Positions 34,655 through 43,714 of a stretch of 64,000 nucleotides of DNA are shown in pieces. This DNA comes from Herbidospora daliensis (GTDB lineage Bacteria > Actinomycetota > Actinomycetes > Streptosporangiales > Streptosporangiaceae): contig NZ_BBXF01000011.1 in NCBI RefSeq assembly GCF_001570585.1, positions 1-64,000 of the forward strand. Reading direction: 5' to 3'. The notes under the pieces were generated by a model. It searched no databases, was not told where the DNA came from, and worked only from the letters and a program-made list of their open reading frames with translations. The position numbers and the translations under genes are program-made. The stretch's first letter is position 1. Each line of letters starts with the position of its first letter.

Positions 34655-36418
34655 CTAACCCAGCAGGGACAGCAGGTCTCTGTCCCCACGTTCTCGGAGG
34701 CGGGCCCGCAGTTCGTCGGGCGGGGTCTGGCCGGTCAGGCCGATGCGCGTGGCGATGACGCGGTCGGCCTGGTCGGAGTTTCCACCGGGGGCCGTGTAGC
34801 CGACCAGGCGCAGCGCCCGCGCGATCGTGTCGCCGGAGTTGGCGGCGGGAAGATGGCGGACCCTGAGCATGCCCTCGTCGGAGAGGGTGAGAAAGATGTG
34901 GCTGCCCTCCTTGGCCGCGACCTCGCTGAGGATGCGGCCGAGCGAGTCGATGGCGGGGGAGTCCCGCCAGGTCATCGTGACGTCTCCGGCGGCGCTGCGC
35001 ACCGTTCTTTCGCCACCCGGCGACAACCCCAGGTAGAGGGCGAAGCCCTCCGGGAGGCCGACCGACGTCCCGGCCAGATGCCCGGCGTCGACGTCGACCC
35101 GCAACCACCAGCGCCCGTCGGGCTGACGGAAGCAGCGCTGGGTCTGCGACACGTCGGCCGGGGCGAGCGGCGGCGGCACGGGGGCGACGGGGGTGACCGG
35201 AGCGGGCGCCGCGCCGTTGGGACTCTGTATCCGCAACTGCGGGACGTTCTCCAGCCACTCCTTGGCGACCTCGGGGTGGATGCCGAGGGAGGAGACGAGT
35301 TCGAGGGCCCGCGACACGGTCGGCGGGCGGTCGGCGTTCACGATCAGGCCGCGGGTGCGTTCGTGCAGCTCGGCCAGGTCGCCCTGGACGACCCAGTCGC
35401 CGGAGACCTGGTAGCCGGGGAGCGTGGCGAGCACGAACTGCCAGGCGAGCACGTCGAGGGAGGGCAGCTCGCGGGTGTGCCACTCGGCCGCGTTGACCAG
35501 CCGCGACTTGGGCGCGGCCACGCCGAGGAGGTCGGTCAGGTTGAGCAGGTAGCCGCGGTAGCGGGCGGCGGGCGGCGAGGCGAGCCACTCCTTGAGCCGG
35601 GCGCGCAGCGCGTTCTCGGTCGAATCGAGGATGCCCGAGGGCACGCCGAGCAGCTTGGAGAGCGACTCGGGCGAGGTCGGGGAGTCGGTGAAGATCCGGT
35701 TCTGCGCGACCATCCAGCTCTGGTCGTCGAGCGAGGCGAAGACCCGGTCGATCACCTCGGGGAAGTCGGGATCGTCGTCCTCACCCGTCAGCCGGGGCTG
35801 CGGCACCACCGGCGCGACCGGCGCGGCCTGTGCGACGGGCGGCGCGGTGGGCGGGTCGTCGGCCTCTTCGGGCTCCGACTCGGCCACTTCGGCGACCGCG
35901 GCCTGCGCCTTGGTCTGGAACGGCGCCCTGAAGGGCGACTTGAGCGCGGCCCGCGTCTCGTAGGGCTCCTCGGCGGGCGCTTCGGGCTCGGGCTCCACCG
36001 GGGCCCTGGACGGCGCCTCGGTCGCCGCCAGCTTCGCCAGCACCGCCGTGTAGAGGGCCGCCAGCAGCGGGCGGGCCTTCACGAACGGCTGCTCGGTCAG
36101 CTCCCGGCCGGTCAGCGCCAGCAGGCCGGGCCACGACCCGGCCCGGTCGAGCGCGATGCCGACCTGGGGGTCGTCGGCGTCGTCGGGGTCGAGCACGTGC
36201 AGGGCGGGCAGCACGTCGCCCACCGCCGCGGCCGGCCACTGGTCCAGGGTCAGATCGGTCAGCAACTCGGCGAGGGCGTCGACCCCGAAGGCGGGCAGCA
36301 CCCGGCCCATGGGGAGCGAACGCCACCAGGCGTCGGGTAATCCGGCGCGGCCGGTCAGGACGGGGGCAGCATCACTCCAGCGCAGCGGTGGCACGAGGTC
36401 ACTCAGGCAGAAGTTCAT
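34655..36418 (-). CDS. Unknown protein, paralogue A1 of the helicase-flanking pair
   Basis: 587 aa; ATG 36418 has GGGGA upstream and matches the paralogue's start. The N-terminal domain (about 1-100, NFCLSDLVPPLRW) and C-terminal domain (426-587, GRWWLRVDV to RERGDRDLLS) match the protein at 30715. Between them lies a long Pro/Ala/Glu-rich linker (about 135-215), then a helical region aligned with the partner's HTH but without the RERIRQIE recognition helix. The HARE-like segment is missing. It is first in the unit, directly before the helicase. It probably forms a complex with the paralogue; the role is unknown. Confidence 0.72.
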   Translation of the reverse strand: MNFCLSDLVPPLRWSDAAPVLTGRAGLPDAWWRSLPMGRVLPAFGVDALAELLTDLTLDQWPAAAVGDVLPALHVLDPDDADDPQVGIALDRAGSWPGLLALTGRELTEQPFVKARPLLAALYTAVLAKLAATEAPSRAPVEPEPEAPAEEPYETRAALKSPFRAPFQTKAQAAVAEVAESEPEEADDPPTAPPVAQAAPVAPVVPQPRLTGEDDDPDFPEVIDRVFASLDDQSWMVAQNRIFTDSPTSPESLSKLLGVPSGILDSTENALRARLKEWLASPPAARYRGYLLNLTDLLGVAAPKSRLVNAAEWHTRELPSLDVLAWQFVLATLPGYQVSGDWVVQGDLAELHERTRGLIVNADRPPTVSRALELVSSLGIHPEVAKEWLENVPQLRIQSPNGAAPAPVTPVAPVPPPLAPADVSQTQRCFRQPDGRWWLRVDVDAGHLAGTSVGLPEGFALYLGLSPGGERTVRSAAGDVTMTWRDSPAIDSLGRILSEVAAKEGSHIFLTLSDEGMLRVRHLPAANSGDTIARALRLVGYTAPGGNSDQADRVIATRIGLTGQTPPDELRARLRERGDRDLLSLLG

Positions 36419-36523
36419 CGCTATCCCCATCACTTCCGTAAGACCAGACCATAGTCTGGCAAATCCCCTGCCGTGGCGGGAGTTTCATCCGTGACGAACA
36501 GCCACAAACGATGGTGTCACCCT

Positions 36524-37300
36524 TCAGTGGCGCACCGCTGCGAAACGCAGTCTCACGTAGTCGGCCATCCAGCCGGAGTCGTTGCGGAGGGCCGGGGCGG
36601 CGAGTTCGTTCACCCGCCGGAGCAGCGGCTCGACCGTCGCCGGGGGCACGCCGTCGAGGAGCGACCCGGCGAACATCCGCACCCAGTCGGCCGCGCCGTT
36701 GGGACACTCGTCGAGCGGGGTCGGCCGGTCGAAGTGCTCCAGGATGCGCAGGGTGAACCCGGCGCGTTCCAAACGGACGGCGTACTCGGCCGGGCTGGGG
36801 AAGAACCAGGGGAGTTCGGGCTCGCGCAGGCCGTGCTCGCGCCAGGCGGTCAGCATGGCCGAGGTGAGGGCGGCGCAGTTGCCGGCCCCGCCGAGCTCGG
36901 CCACGAACCGGCCGCCGGGCCGCAGCGCGTTGCGGACCGAGTCGATGACCGCGTCGGGGTCGCGGCTCATCCAGTGGAGGGCCGCGTTGGAGAAGACCGC
37001 GTCGAAGGGCTGGGCGACGGTGAAGTCGTGGCCGTCGCCGACCGTGAAGTCGAGCCGGGGGAACTGGGCGATGGCCGTCTCGATCATCGCCTGCGAGCCG
37101 TCGATGCCCAGGACGTAGGCCCCGCGGATGGCGATCTCGCCGCTCAGCACGCCCGTGCCGCAGCCGAGGTCGAGCACGCGCTCGCCCGGCTGCGGGTCGA
37201 GCAGCTCCACGAGGGGAGCGCCCTGCGCCGAGACGTAGCCGAACGAGCTGTCGTAGGCGCGAGCGTTCCACCTCATGAGCGTCGGGGTGTCATATCGCAA
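36524..37300 (-). CDS. Class I SAM methyltransferase (trans-aconitate methyltransferase-like)
   Basis: 258 aa with TTG start at 37300, supported by GGAAG 8 bases upstream; ATG at 37276 is the alternative. The Rossmann motif VLDLGCGTG, acidic residue in GIDGSQAMI and the segment FDAVFSNAALHWM place it with Tam-type and related small-molecule methyltransferases, where the NAALHW motif is typical. The substrate is unproven. It lies between the helicase unit and an orphan binding protein on the same strand. Confidence 0.85.
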   Translation of the reverse strand: MRYDTPTLMRWNARAYDSSFGYVSAQGAPLVELLDPQPGERVLDLGCGTGVLSGEIAIRGAYVLGIDGSQAMIETAIAQFPRLDFTVGDGHDFTVAQPFDAVFSNAALHWMSRDPDAVIDSVRNALRPGGRFVAELGGAGNCAALTSAMLTAWREHGLREPELPWFFPSPAEYAVRLERAGFTLRILEHFDRPTPLDECPNGAADWVRMFAGSLLDGVPPATVEPLLRRVNELAAPALRNDSGWMADYVRLRFAAVRH

Positions 37301-37358
37301 GATGGCTCACTTCCACGGTTGTCCGCATAGAGTACGCCAGCCGTGGAATCAGTGTTTT

Positions 37359-38450
37359 TCAGCTCATTTGCTGAGACCAGTGTTTCTGGAGATACACCTT
37401 GGCCTCGTCCTGCTGCGGGATGGTCATGAAGACCGGCGTCCCGTTCGCCTTCGGCAGCTTCCCGGCCGCCTCGTTGTCGAGGGTGCTCTTCATCTGCATG
37501 GCCTCCATCCGCGAGGGCCGCGCGTAGCCCCTGAGCAGGATGTTCTGGCCCTCGTCGGAGAACAGGAACTCGGTCCAGAGCCGGGCCGCCGCCGGGTGGG
37601 GCGCGCTCGCGCTGATCGCCTGCACGTAGGGCGCGGCCAGGATCGAGCCCGCCGGGATCGTCACCTGCCAGTTCGCCGTGTTGGCGGCCGCCCGCGCGGC
37701 GTTCAGGTAGTCCCAGTCGAGCACCGCGGCCGCCTGCTCGGGCGCGGCGGCGACCGCCCCGGCCTTCTTCAGCGCCGCGAACGCCTGCACGCCCTTGCGG
37801 GCGTCGAACTTGGCGCCCTGCCCCGAGGGCTGCATCGAGGCCGCCATCACGCCGTTGAAGCCGCTCGCGTTCTTCAGCGGGTCGCCCGCGAGCGCGACCG
37901 TGGTCCCGGCCGGGCGGCCGTTGGGCTTGAGCAACTCGGCGTACGACGCCGGCGCCTTCATCTTGCGCGGGTCGTAGCCGATCGACATGTAGCCGCCGTA
38001 GCCGGCGTACCAGGCGCCGTTGGCGGCCTTGACCTCGTCGGGGACGTCGGTCCAGCCGGTCACCTGGTAGGGGGCGAACTTGGCGGCGTTGGCCAGGGCC
38101 ACGTCGATGCTGAGGTCGAACACGTCGGGCTTCTGGGCCGTGGCGACGGCGTCGATCTGCTGCTGGCTGTTGGCCGCCGGGTTGAGCGACTCGACCTGGA
38201 TGCCGTACTTGTCGGCGAAGACGTCCATCAGCTCGCCGTGGTTGACCCATTCGCGGGGCACCCCGACGACGGTGAGCTTGCCCTCCTTCTGGGCGGACTC
38301 GACCAGCCGGTCGAAGTTGCCGAAGCCCGCCTGGAGGCTGGCGCCCTTCACGTTGACCGGCGGGAGGGCCTTGGTCTCGCCGCCCTGGGACGAACAGGCC
38401 GCCAGGGCCAGCAGGGCCGCCAGCGCGGGAGTGGTCACGAGTCTGGTCAC
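37359..38450 (-). CDS. Extracellular solute-binding lipoprotein (orphan)
   Basis: 363 aa from GTG 38450. The signal sequence ends in a lipobox (LALAAC), so it is lipid-anchored outside. The rest is a two-lobed binding protein of family 1 (iron/polyamine/phosphonate-like), with KEGKLTVVGVPREWVNH near the first lobe and LWTEFLFSDEGQNILLRGYARPSR near the end, as in Fe(III)- or aminoethylphosphonate-type receptors. No permease or ATPase gene is near, so its transporter is elsewhere. Start is uncertain because no ribosome site is clear. Confidence 0.85.
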   Translation of the reverse strand: MTRLVTTPALAALLALAACSSQGGETKALPPVNVKGASLQAGFGNFDRLVESAQKEGKLTVVGVPREWVNHGELMDVFADKYGIQVESLNPAANSQQQIDAVATAQKPDVFDLSIDVALANAAKFAPYQVTGWTDVPDEVKAANGAWYAGYGGYMSIGYDPRKMKAPASYAELLKPNGRPAGTTVALAGDPLKNASGFNGVMAASMQPSGQGAKFDARKGVQAFAALKKAGAVAAAPEQAAAVLDWDYLNAARAAANTANWQVTIPAGSILAAPYVQAISASAPHPAAARLWTEFLFSDEGQNILLRGYARPSRMEAMQMKSTLDNEAAGKLPKANGTPVFMTIPQQDEAKVYLQKHWSQQMS

Positions 38451-38497
38451 GGATCGAATGCTTGGGGCCGGGTCGCGCCGGGTCGAGACGGCACGCC

Positions 38498-38704
38498 TCA
38501 GCCTGGGACGACCTTTGCCGCCGCCATGACCTTTTCTGGGAACTCCACGAGCGTGCCGTCGCGCTTGCGCACCGCGAGCACGCCGTCCTCCCACGATTCG
38601 AGCACGCCCACGACGTCGCGGAAGCCCTCGGGCAGGGCCCTTCTGACGGTGACCCGCCTGCCGACGTCGGCCGGCGTGATGGTCACCTTGAGCTGGAAGG
38701 CCAT
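38498..38704 (-). CDS. Small SH3-like domain protein
   Basis: 68 aa; ATG 38704 follows GGAGG. The pattern ITPADVGRRVTVRRAL, GVLESWEDGVLAVRKRDG and VEFPEKVMAAAKVVP looks like the N-terminal SH3-like barrel of Rv0428c-type GNAT acetyltransferases, here as a separate protein without the acetyltransferase part. It is divergent from the ferredoxin gene. The role is unknown; the reading as an isolated domain is moderate. Confidence 0.6.
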   Translation of the reverse strand: MAFQLKVTITPADVGRRVTVRRALPEGFRDVVGVLESWEDGVLAVRKRDGTLVEFPEKVMAAAKVVPG

Positions 38705-38801
38705 GACATTGGCCCCTCCTGTTCCGGCCACCTGACAGTCACCGCAATACTAGGACGGAGCAACCTGCGGCCCATGTCGTGCCGGAAAGAAGGAGCTAGA
38801 G

Positions 38802-39128
38802 GTGACCTACGTCATCGCGCAGCCTTGCGTGGATGTTCTGGACAAGGCGTGCATCGAAGAGTGCCCTGTCGACTGCATCTACGAGGGCGAGCGCATGCTC
38901 TACATCCACCCCGACGAGTGCGTCGACTGTGGGGCGTGCGAGCCGGTCTGCCCGGTGGAGGCCATCTTCTACGAAGACGACCTGCCCGAGCAGTGGAAGG
39001 ACTTCTACAAGGCCAATGTTGACTTCTTCGAGGACCTGGGCTCGCCCGGCGGCGCCTCGAAGGTTGGCAAGATCGAGAAGGACCATCCGATCGTGGCCGC
39101 ACTGCCGCCGCAGGCGGAAGACCACTGA
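38802..39128 (+). CDS. fdxA: 7Fe ferredoxin
   Basis: 108 aa, GTG start 7 bases after AAGGAG. Cys pattern [17 protein letters not shown] gives the [3Fe-4S] side and [12 protein letters not shown] the [4Fe-4S] centre, typical of the actinobacterial FdxA/FdxC type. It is a soluble low-potential electron carrier. It is followed by dapC, 24 bases downstream; the pairing is conserved in actinobacteria (M. tuberculosis fdxC-Rv1178, from memory), though no functional link is established. Confidence 0.95.
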   Translation: MTYVIAQPCVDVLDKACIEECPVDCIYEGERMLYIHPDECVDCGACEPVCPVEAIFYEDDLPEQWKDFYKANVDFFEDLGSPGGASKVGKIEKDHPIVAALPPQAEDH

Positions 39129-39152
39129 CCCTCTGACGCTGGAGAGTCCTTC

Positions 39153-40238
39153 GTGATCGCCCTGCCCGACTTTCCGTGGGACAGCCTTGCCTCGTACAAG
39201 ACGACGGCCGAGGCTCATCCCGACGGCATCGCCGACCTGTCGGTCGGCACCCCCGTCGACCCGGTTCCCGAAGTCGTGCGCAGGGCGCTCGCCGGCGCCG
39301 CCGACAGCCCGGGTTACCCGCTCACCTACGGCACCGCCCGGTTGCGCGAGGCCGCGGCGGGCTGGCTGGCCCGCCGCCACGGCGTGACCGCCGACCCGGC
39401 CGGGGTGCTGCCCACGATCGGTTCGAAGGAACTGGTCGCGTGGTTGCCGACCCTGCTCGGCCTCGGCCCCGGCGACAAGGTGATCTTCCCGGAGCTGGCC
39501 TACCCGACCTACGACGTGGGCGCGCGGCTGGCCGGCGCCGAGCCGTTCCCGACCGACGGCCTGCTCTCGCTCGGCCCCGAGCGGGTGCCGCTGGTCTGGG
39601 TGAACTCGCCGAGCAACCCCACCGGCAAGGTGCTCCCGGCCGAACACCTGGCCAAGGTGGTCGCCTGGGCCCGCGAGCGCGGTGCGGTCGTGGCCTCCGA
39701 CGAGTGCTACATCGAGCTCGGCTGGGAGAAGCGCCCGGTCTCGATCCTCCACCCCGACGTGTCGGGCGGCTCCCACGAAGGGCTGCTGGCCGTCCACTCC
39801 CTCTCCAAGCGCTCCAACCTGGCGGGCTACCGCGCCGCCTTCGTGGCCGGCGACCCGGTCCTGGTGAAGCGCCTGCTCGAGGTGCGCAAGCACGCCGGCA
39901 TGATCGTGCCCGCGCCGGTCCAGGCCGCCATGACGGCCGCCCTCGACGACGACGCCCACGCCGACGAGCAGCGCGAGCGCTACTCGGCCCGGCGCACCGC
40001 CCTGCGGGCCGCGCTCGAATCGGCGGGCTGGCGGGTCGACCACTCCGAGGCCGGCCTCTACCTGTGGGCCACCGACGGCACCGGCTGCTGGGATCAGGTC
40101 GCCCGGCTGGCCAAGCTCGGCGTCCTGGTCGCGCCCGGCAGCTTCTACGGCACGGCCGGAGAAAGCCACATCCGGGTCGCGATCACCGCCACAGACGAAA
40201 GAATCGGCGCAGCGGTCGCACGCCTCACAACCGCGTAG
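39153..40238 (+). CDS. dapC: Succinyldiaminopimelate aminotransferase
   Basis: 361 aa, GTG start after GGAG. A class I/II PLP aminotransferase: NSPSNPTGK, DECYIELGW and the PLP lysine in HSLSKRSNLAGYR. Its position directly after the 7Fe ferredoxin and the shared length and motifs with actinobacterial DapC support transamination of N-succinyl-2-amino-6-ketopimelate in the lysine/DAP pathway. dapE, the next pathway step, lies 1.5 kb downstream. Confidence 0.92.
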   Translation: MIALPDFPWDSLASYKTTAEAHPDGIADLSVGTPVDPVPEVVRRALAGAADSPGYPLTYGTARLREAAAGWLARRHGVTADPAGVLPTIGSKELVAWLPTLLGLGPGDKVIFPELAYPTYDVGARLAGAEPFPTDGLLSLGPERVPLVWVNSPSNPTGKVLPAEHLAKVVAWARERGAVVASDECYIELGWEKRPVSILHPDVSGGSHEGLLAVHSLSKRSNLAGYRAAFVAGDPVLVKRLLEVRKHAGMIVPAPVQAAMTAALDDDAHADEQRERYSARRTALRAALESAGWRVDHSEAGLYLWATDGTGCWDQVARLAKLGVLVAPGSFYGTAGESHIRVAITATDERIGAAVARLTTA

Positions 40239-40294
40239 CGAGCCGCCCTCATAAGGGCGGATATGGCGCGTTTGTGTTGATAGGATCGCGCGCC

Positions 40295-40897
40295 ATGACG
40301 ACAGCGGTGGTGCTCGGTCTGTGCCTCGCGGCGGTGGTCGTCGTGCTGGTCGCCTATCTCGCCACCGCCCGCAGAGACGGGCGTGGCCGGGCCCGCACGG
40401 CAGTCGAGGTCGAAGCCGACTTCTACGACGAGTTCGACTACTTCGACCCCCGCACCATCAAGGTCGGCGACACCGCCACCGTGGAGGGGTCGCGCTTCAA
40501 GGCGATCGGCGCCCTCCACCTGATGCGGCAGGGCGACGAGTGGACCGAGCACCTGCTCGACGACGGCAGCCGCCGCGTCCACTGGCTCTCGGTCCAGGAA
40601 CGGCCCGAGGGCCTCGAAGTGATGTTGTGGACGCCGGTCCAGGCCCAGGGCATGGTCCCGGCCAAGAGCATGCTCATCATGGAGGGCGTCGAGTTCTTCC
40701 CCGGCGACCGGGGCACCGTCGCCTACCGGGCCGAGGGCATGACCGGCCTGCCCGAGCGCGGCCTGCTCGACTTCGCCGACTACCACGCCCACGACGGACG
40801 CCTGCTGTCGTTCCAGCGGGTCCAGGGCGGCCAGTGGGTCGCCTCCTACGCCTCGCCGCTGACCCCCGGCTCGATCCAGGTCGACCGCAAGCCCTAA
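40295..40897 (+). CDS. DUF4178 membrane-anchored protein
   Basis: 200 aa. One N-terminal helix (about 4-22) is followed by a roughly 150-residue beta-rich domain of the DUF4178 type (YFDPRTIKVGDTATVEGSRF, VMLWTP, GVEFFPGDRGTVAYRAEG). Function unknown. A TAGGAT hexamer lies 8 bases before the ATG, which may be a leaderless -10, although AGGA could also serve as a weak ribosome site. The stop overlaps the convergent gene by 4 bases. Confidence 0.82.
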   Translation: MTTAVVLGLCLAAVVVVLVAYLATARRDGRGRARTAVEVEADFYDEFDYFDPRTIKVGDTATVEGSRFKAIGALHLMRQGDEWTEHLLDDGSRRVHWLSVQERPEGLEVMLWTPVQAQGMVPAKSMLIMEGVEFFPGDRGTVAYRAEGMTGLPERGLLDFADYHAHDGRLLSFQRVQGGQWVASYASPLTPGSIQVDRKP

Positions 40898-41664
40898 CCC
40901 TGGGCCACCGGCTGCCACCCGTCCTGACCGGCGGAGGCGGTCCAGACGAACCCGTCGTGGACGACCTGGCGCAGCCCGTAGACCGGGGCGTGGGTGACGA
41001 ACCAGGTCGCCTTCAGCCAGTCTTCCCTGGACGCCCCCCTGGCGCGGGTGAACTCCTTCTTCGCGGCCGACTCCTGCGGCGGGGGCGGCGACTCCTTCGG
41101 CGGATACCAGCAGTGCACCGCCCGGGGCTGGTCGCCGCGGAAGGCGGTGGCCAGGATCTCGGCGCTGCGCCGGTGGTCGGCGTAGGCGCCGCCGTCGGCC
41201 GAGCGCTGCACCGCTTGGGCGGCGTCGTGGAGGTCCATGTCGAGGTAGCCGTCGACCTTCTCCAGGGCGGCGAAGAAGCGGCGGGTGGAGTAGACCGGGT
41301 CCATGATCTGCTTGACCGTGCCCCACCCCTGGGAGGGCCGCTGCTGGAAGATGCCGACCGAGTCGCGGTCGCCGAAGGCGATGTTGGTCATCTTCGACTC
41401 CTGGATCGCCGTGATGTAGGCGATCTCCAGCGCCTGCTTGGGCAGCTTGCGCCGGGCCGCGACGGCGGCGATCGTGGCGGCCACCTGCGACTGCTCCAGA
41501 TCGAGGTCGAGCGTGCCCATTGGGACGGTGACCGTGCACCCCTCACCCAGCACGAGGGTGTCGGCCTTTTTCAGCAGCTGGTAGCCCGCGAAGAATATCG
41601 CTCCCGCCAGGACGACCACGATGGCCACGATGGTCAGTGCTGTTCTGGAGGGACGCCGCGTCAC
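40894..41664 (-). CDS. Membrane-anchored lysozyme-like (transglycosylase-fold) protein
   Basis: 256 aa from GTG 41664. One N-terminal membrane helix (about 7-29) then an extracellular domain. The segment AYITAIQESKMTNIAFGDRDSVGIFQQRP follows the lysozyme-like superfamily: Glu in IQESKM at the catalytic position and GIFQQRPSQGWGT in the substrate groove. The family is widespread in actinomycetes and often left unnamed. Peptidoglycan cleavage is likely but not proven, because the second half of the domain is unusual. Confidence 0.75.
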   Translation of the reverse strand: MTRRPSRTALTIVAIVVVLAGAIFFAGYQLLKKADTLVLGEGCTVTVPMGTLDLDLEQSQVAATIAAVAARRKLPKQALEIAYITAIQESKMTNIAFGDRDSVGIFQQRPSQGWGTVKQIMDPVYSTRRFFAALEKVDGYLDMDLHDAAQAVQRSADGGAYADHRRSAEILATAFRGDQPRAVHCWYPPKESPPPPQESAAKKEFTRARGASREDWLKATWFVTHAPVYGLRQVVHDGFVWTASAGQDGWQPVAQG

Positions 41665-41711
41665 AGCCCAAGAACCTACCTTCTCGGATGCCTGCCGTAG
41701 GCTCGGCAGAC

Positions 41712-42758
41712 ATGCGACTTGATCAGGACGTGAGGACGTTGACCGCCGAGTTGGTGGACGTCCGGTCGGAGAGCGGCGACGAGAAGGCCCTGGCCGACGA
41801 GATCGAGGAGGCACTGCGGCGGCTGCCCCACCTGACCGTCGACCGCCACGGCAACAACGTGGTGGCCCGGACCTCCCTCGGGCGGGCCGAGCGTGTCGTC
41901 GTGGCGGGCCACCTCGACACCGTGCCGATCGCGGGCAACGTGCCGAGCCGGGTCGAGGGCGGGCGCCTGATCGGCTGCGGCGGCACCGACATGAAGGCCG
42001 GCGTGGCCGTCCAGCTGAAACTGGCCCTGCTGAGCGCCCCCAACCGCGACCTGACCCTCGTCTTCTACGACCTGGAGGAGGTCGAGGCGGCCCGCAACGG
42101 CCTCGGCGTGCTGGTGCGCGAACGCCCCGACTGGGTGCGGGGCGACTTCGCCGTGCTAATGGAGCCGACCGACGGCGTGATCGAGGGCGGCTGCCAGGGC
42201 ACCATCAGGGCCGAGATCGTCTCCCGCGGTGTACGCGCCCACAGCGCCCGCAGCTGGCTGGGGTTCAACGCGATCCACGGCGCGGCCCAGATCCTCAACC
42301 GCCTGGCGGCCTACGAGCCCAGGCGGCCCGTCGTCGACGGCCTCCAGTTCCACGAGGGCCTCAACGCGGTGCTGATCCGCGGCGGCCACGCCGGCAACGT
42401 CATCCCCGACGAGTGCGTGGTGACGGTCAACTACCGCTTCGCCCCCGACCTCACCGAGGAAGAGGCCCAGCAGCACCTGCGCGAGGTCTTCGACGGCTTC
42501 GAGGTGACGATCGCCGACTCGGCCCCGGGCGCCCGGCCGGGCCTGGAACACCCGGTCGCGGCGGCATTCACGAGAGTGGTCGGCGGCGAACCCCGGGCGA
42601 AGGTCGCATGGACCGATGTGGCCCGTTTCTCCGCACTTGGAGTTCCAGCGGTGAACTACGGACCGGGCGATCCCGCGATGGCCCACAAAGTCGACGAATA
42701 CGTCGAACTCGACAAGATCGTCGAGGCCGAACGGGTCATGACCGCCTGGTTGACCTGA
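41712..42758 (+). CDS. dapE: Succinyl-diaminopimelate desuccinylase
   Basis: 348 aa M20 metallopeptidase. Metal-site motifs: GHLDTVP, GGTDMKAG, the Glu pair in DLEEVE, and a late His in PAMAHKVDEYV. Length and SDSW/HSAR segments fit actinobacterial DapE, which removes succinate from N-succinyl-LL-DAP in lysine and peptidoglycan precursor synthesis. No Shine-Dalgarno sequence; TAGGCT lies 8 bases before the ATG. A strong hairpin follows. Confidence 0.92.
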   Translation: MRLDQDVRTLTAELVDVRSESGDEKALADEIEEALRRLPHLTVDRHGNNVVARTSLGRAERVVVAGHLDTVPIAGNVPSRVEGGRLIGCGGTDMKAGVAVQLKLALLSAPNRDLTLVFYDLEEVEAARNGLGVLVRERPDWVRGDFAVLMEPTDGVIEGGCQGTIRAEIVSRGVRAHSARSWLGFNAIHGAAQILNRLAAYEPRRPVVDGLQFHEGLNAVLIRGGHAGNVIPDECVVTVNYRFAPDLTEEEAQQHLREVFDGFEVTIADSAPGARPGLEHPVAAAFTRVVGGEPRAKVAWTDVARFSALGVPAVNYGPGDPAMAHKVDEYVELDKIVEAERVMTAWLT

Positions 42759-42779
42759 GCAAACTGTCCGTAGAAAGAA

Positions 42780-42825
42780 GAAAGTGGCTTTCCTCGCCGG
42801 CCATTTGGCGGGGAAAGCCACTTTC
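42780..42825 (+). terminator. Long hairpin terminator after dapE
   Basis: A 19-bp stem with one G-U pair (outer arm GAAAGTGGCTTTCC) and an 8-base loop GGCCATTT, 21 bases after the dapE stop. There is no U-tract, so it is either a U-less terminator or an mRNA-stabilising 3' end. Confidence 0.75.
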
Positions 42826-42906
42826 CGTCCCGAGCAGCACCCTCGACTGTTAGACGCGGCCTGAACGAAATCCGGTTCCACGGTTCCGTGTGGATTCTCA
42901 AGATTT

Positions 42907-42935
42907 TTTCCACGGCCATCCTGAGGGGCTAGCGT
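42907..42935 (+). promoter_or_regulatory. Promoter of the LOG-family pair
   Basis: TTTCCA (42907-42912), 17-base spacer, TAGCGT (42930-42935), 8 bases, ATG. The transcript should start within about two bases of the start codon. Confidence 0.5.
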
Positions 42936-42943
42936 GGCGTCCC

Positions 42944-43713
<770 letters not shown>

Positions 43714-43714
<1 letters not shown>

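Noticed and set aside
36419-36523. Gap between the methyltransferase and the helicase unit as an attachment site
   Set aside because: I see no direct repeat, tRNA remnant or integrase that would support an att site.
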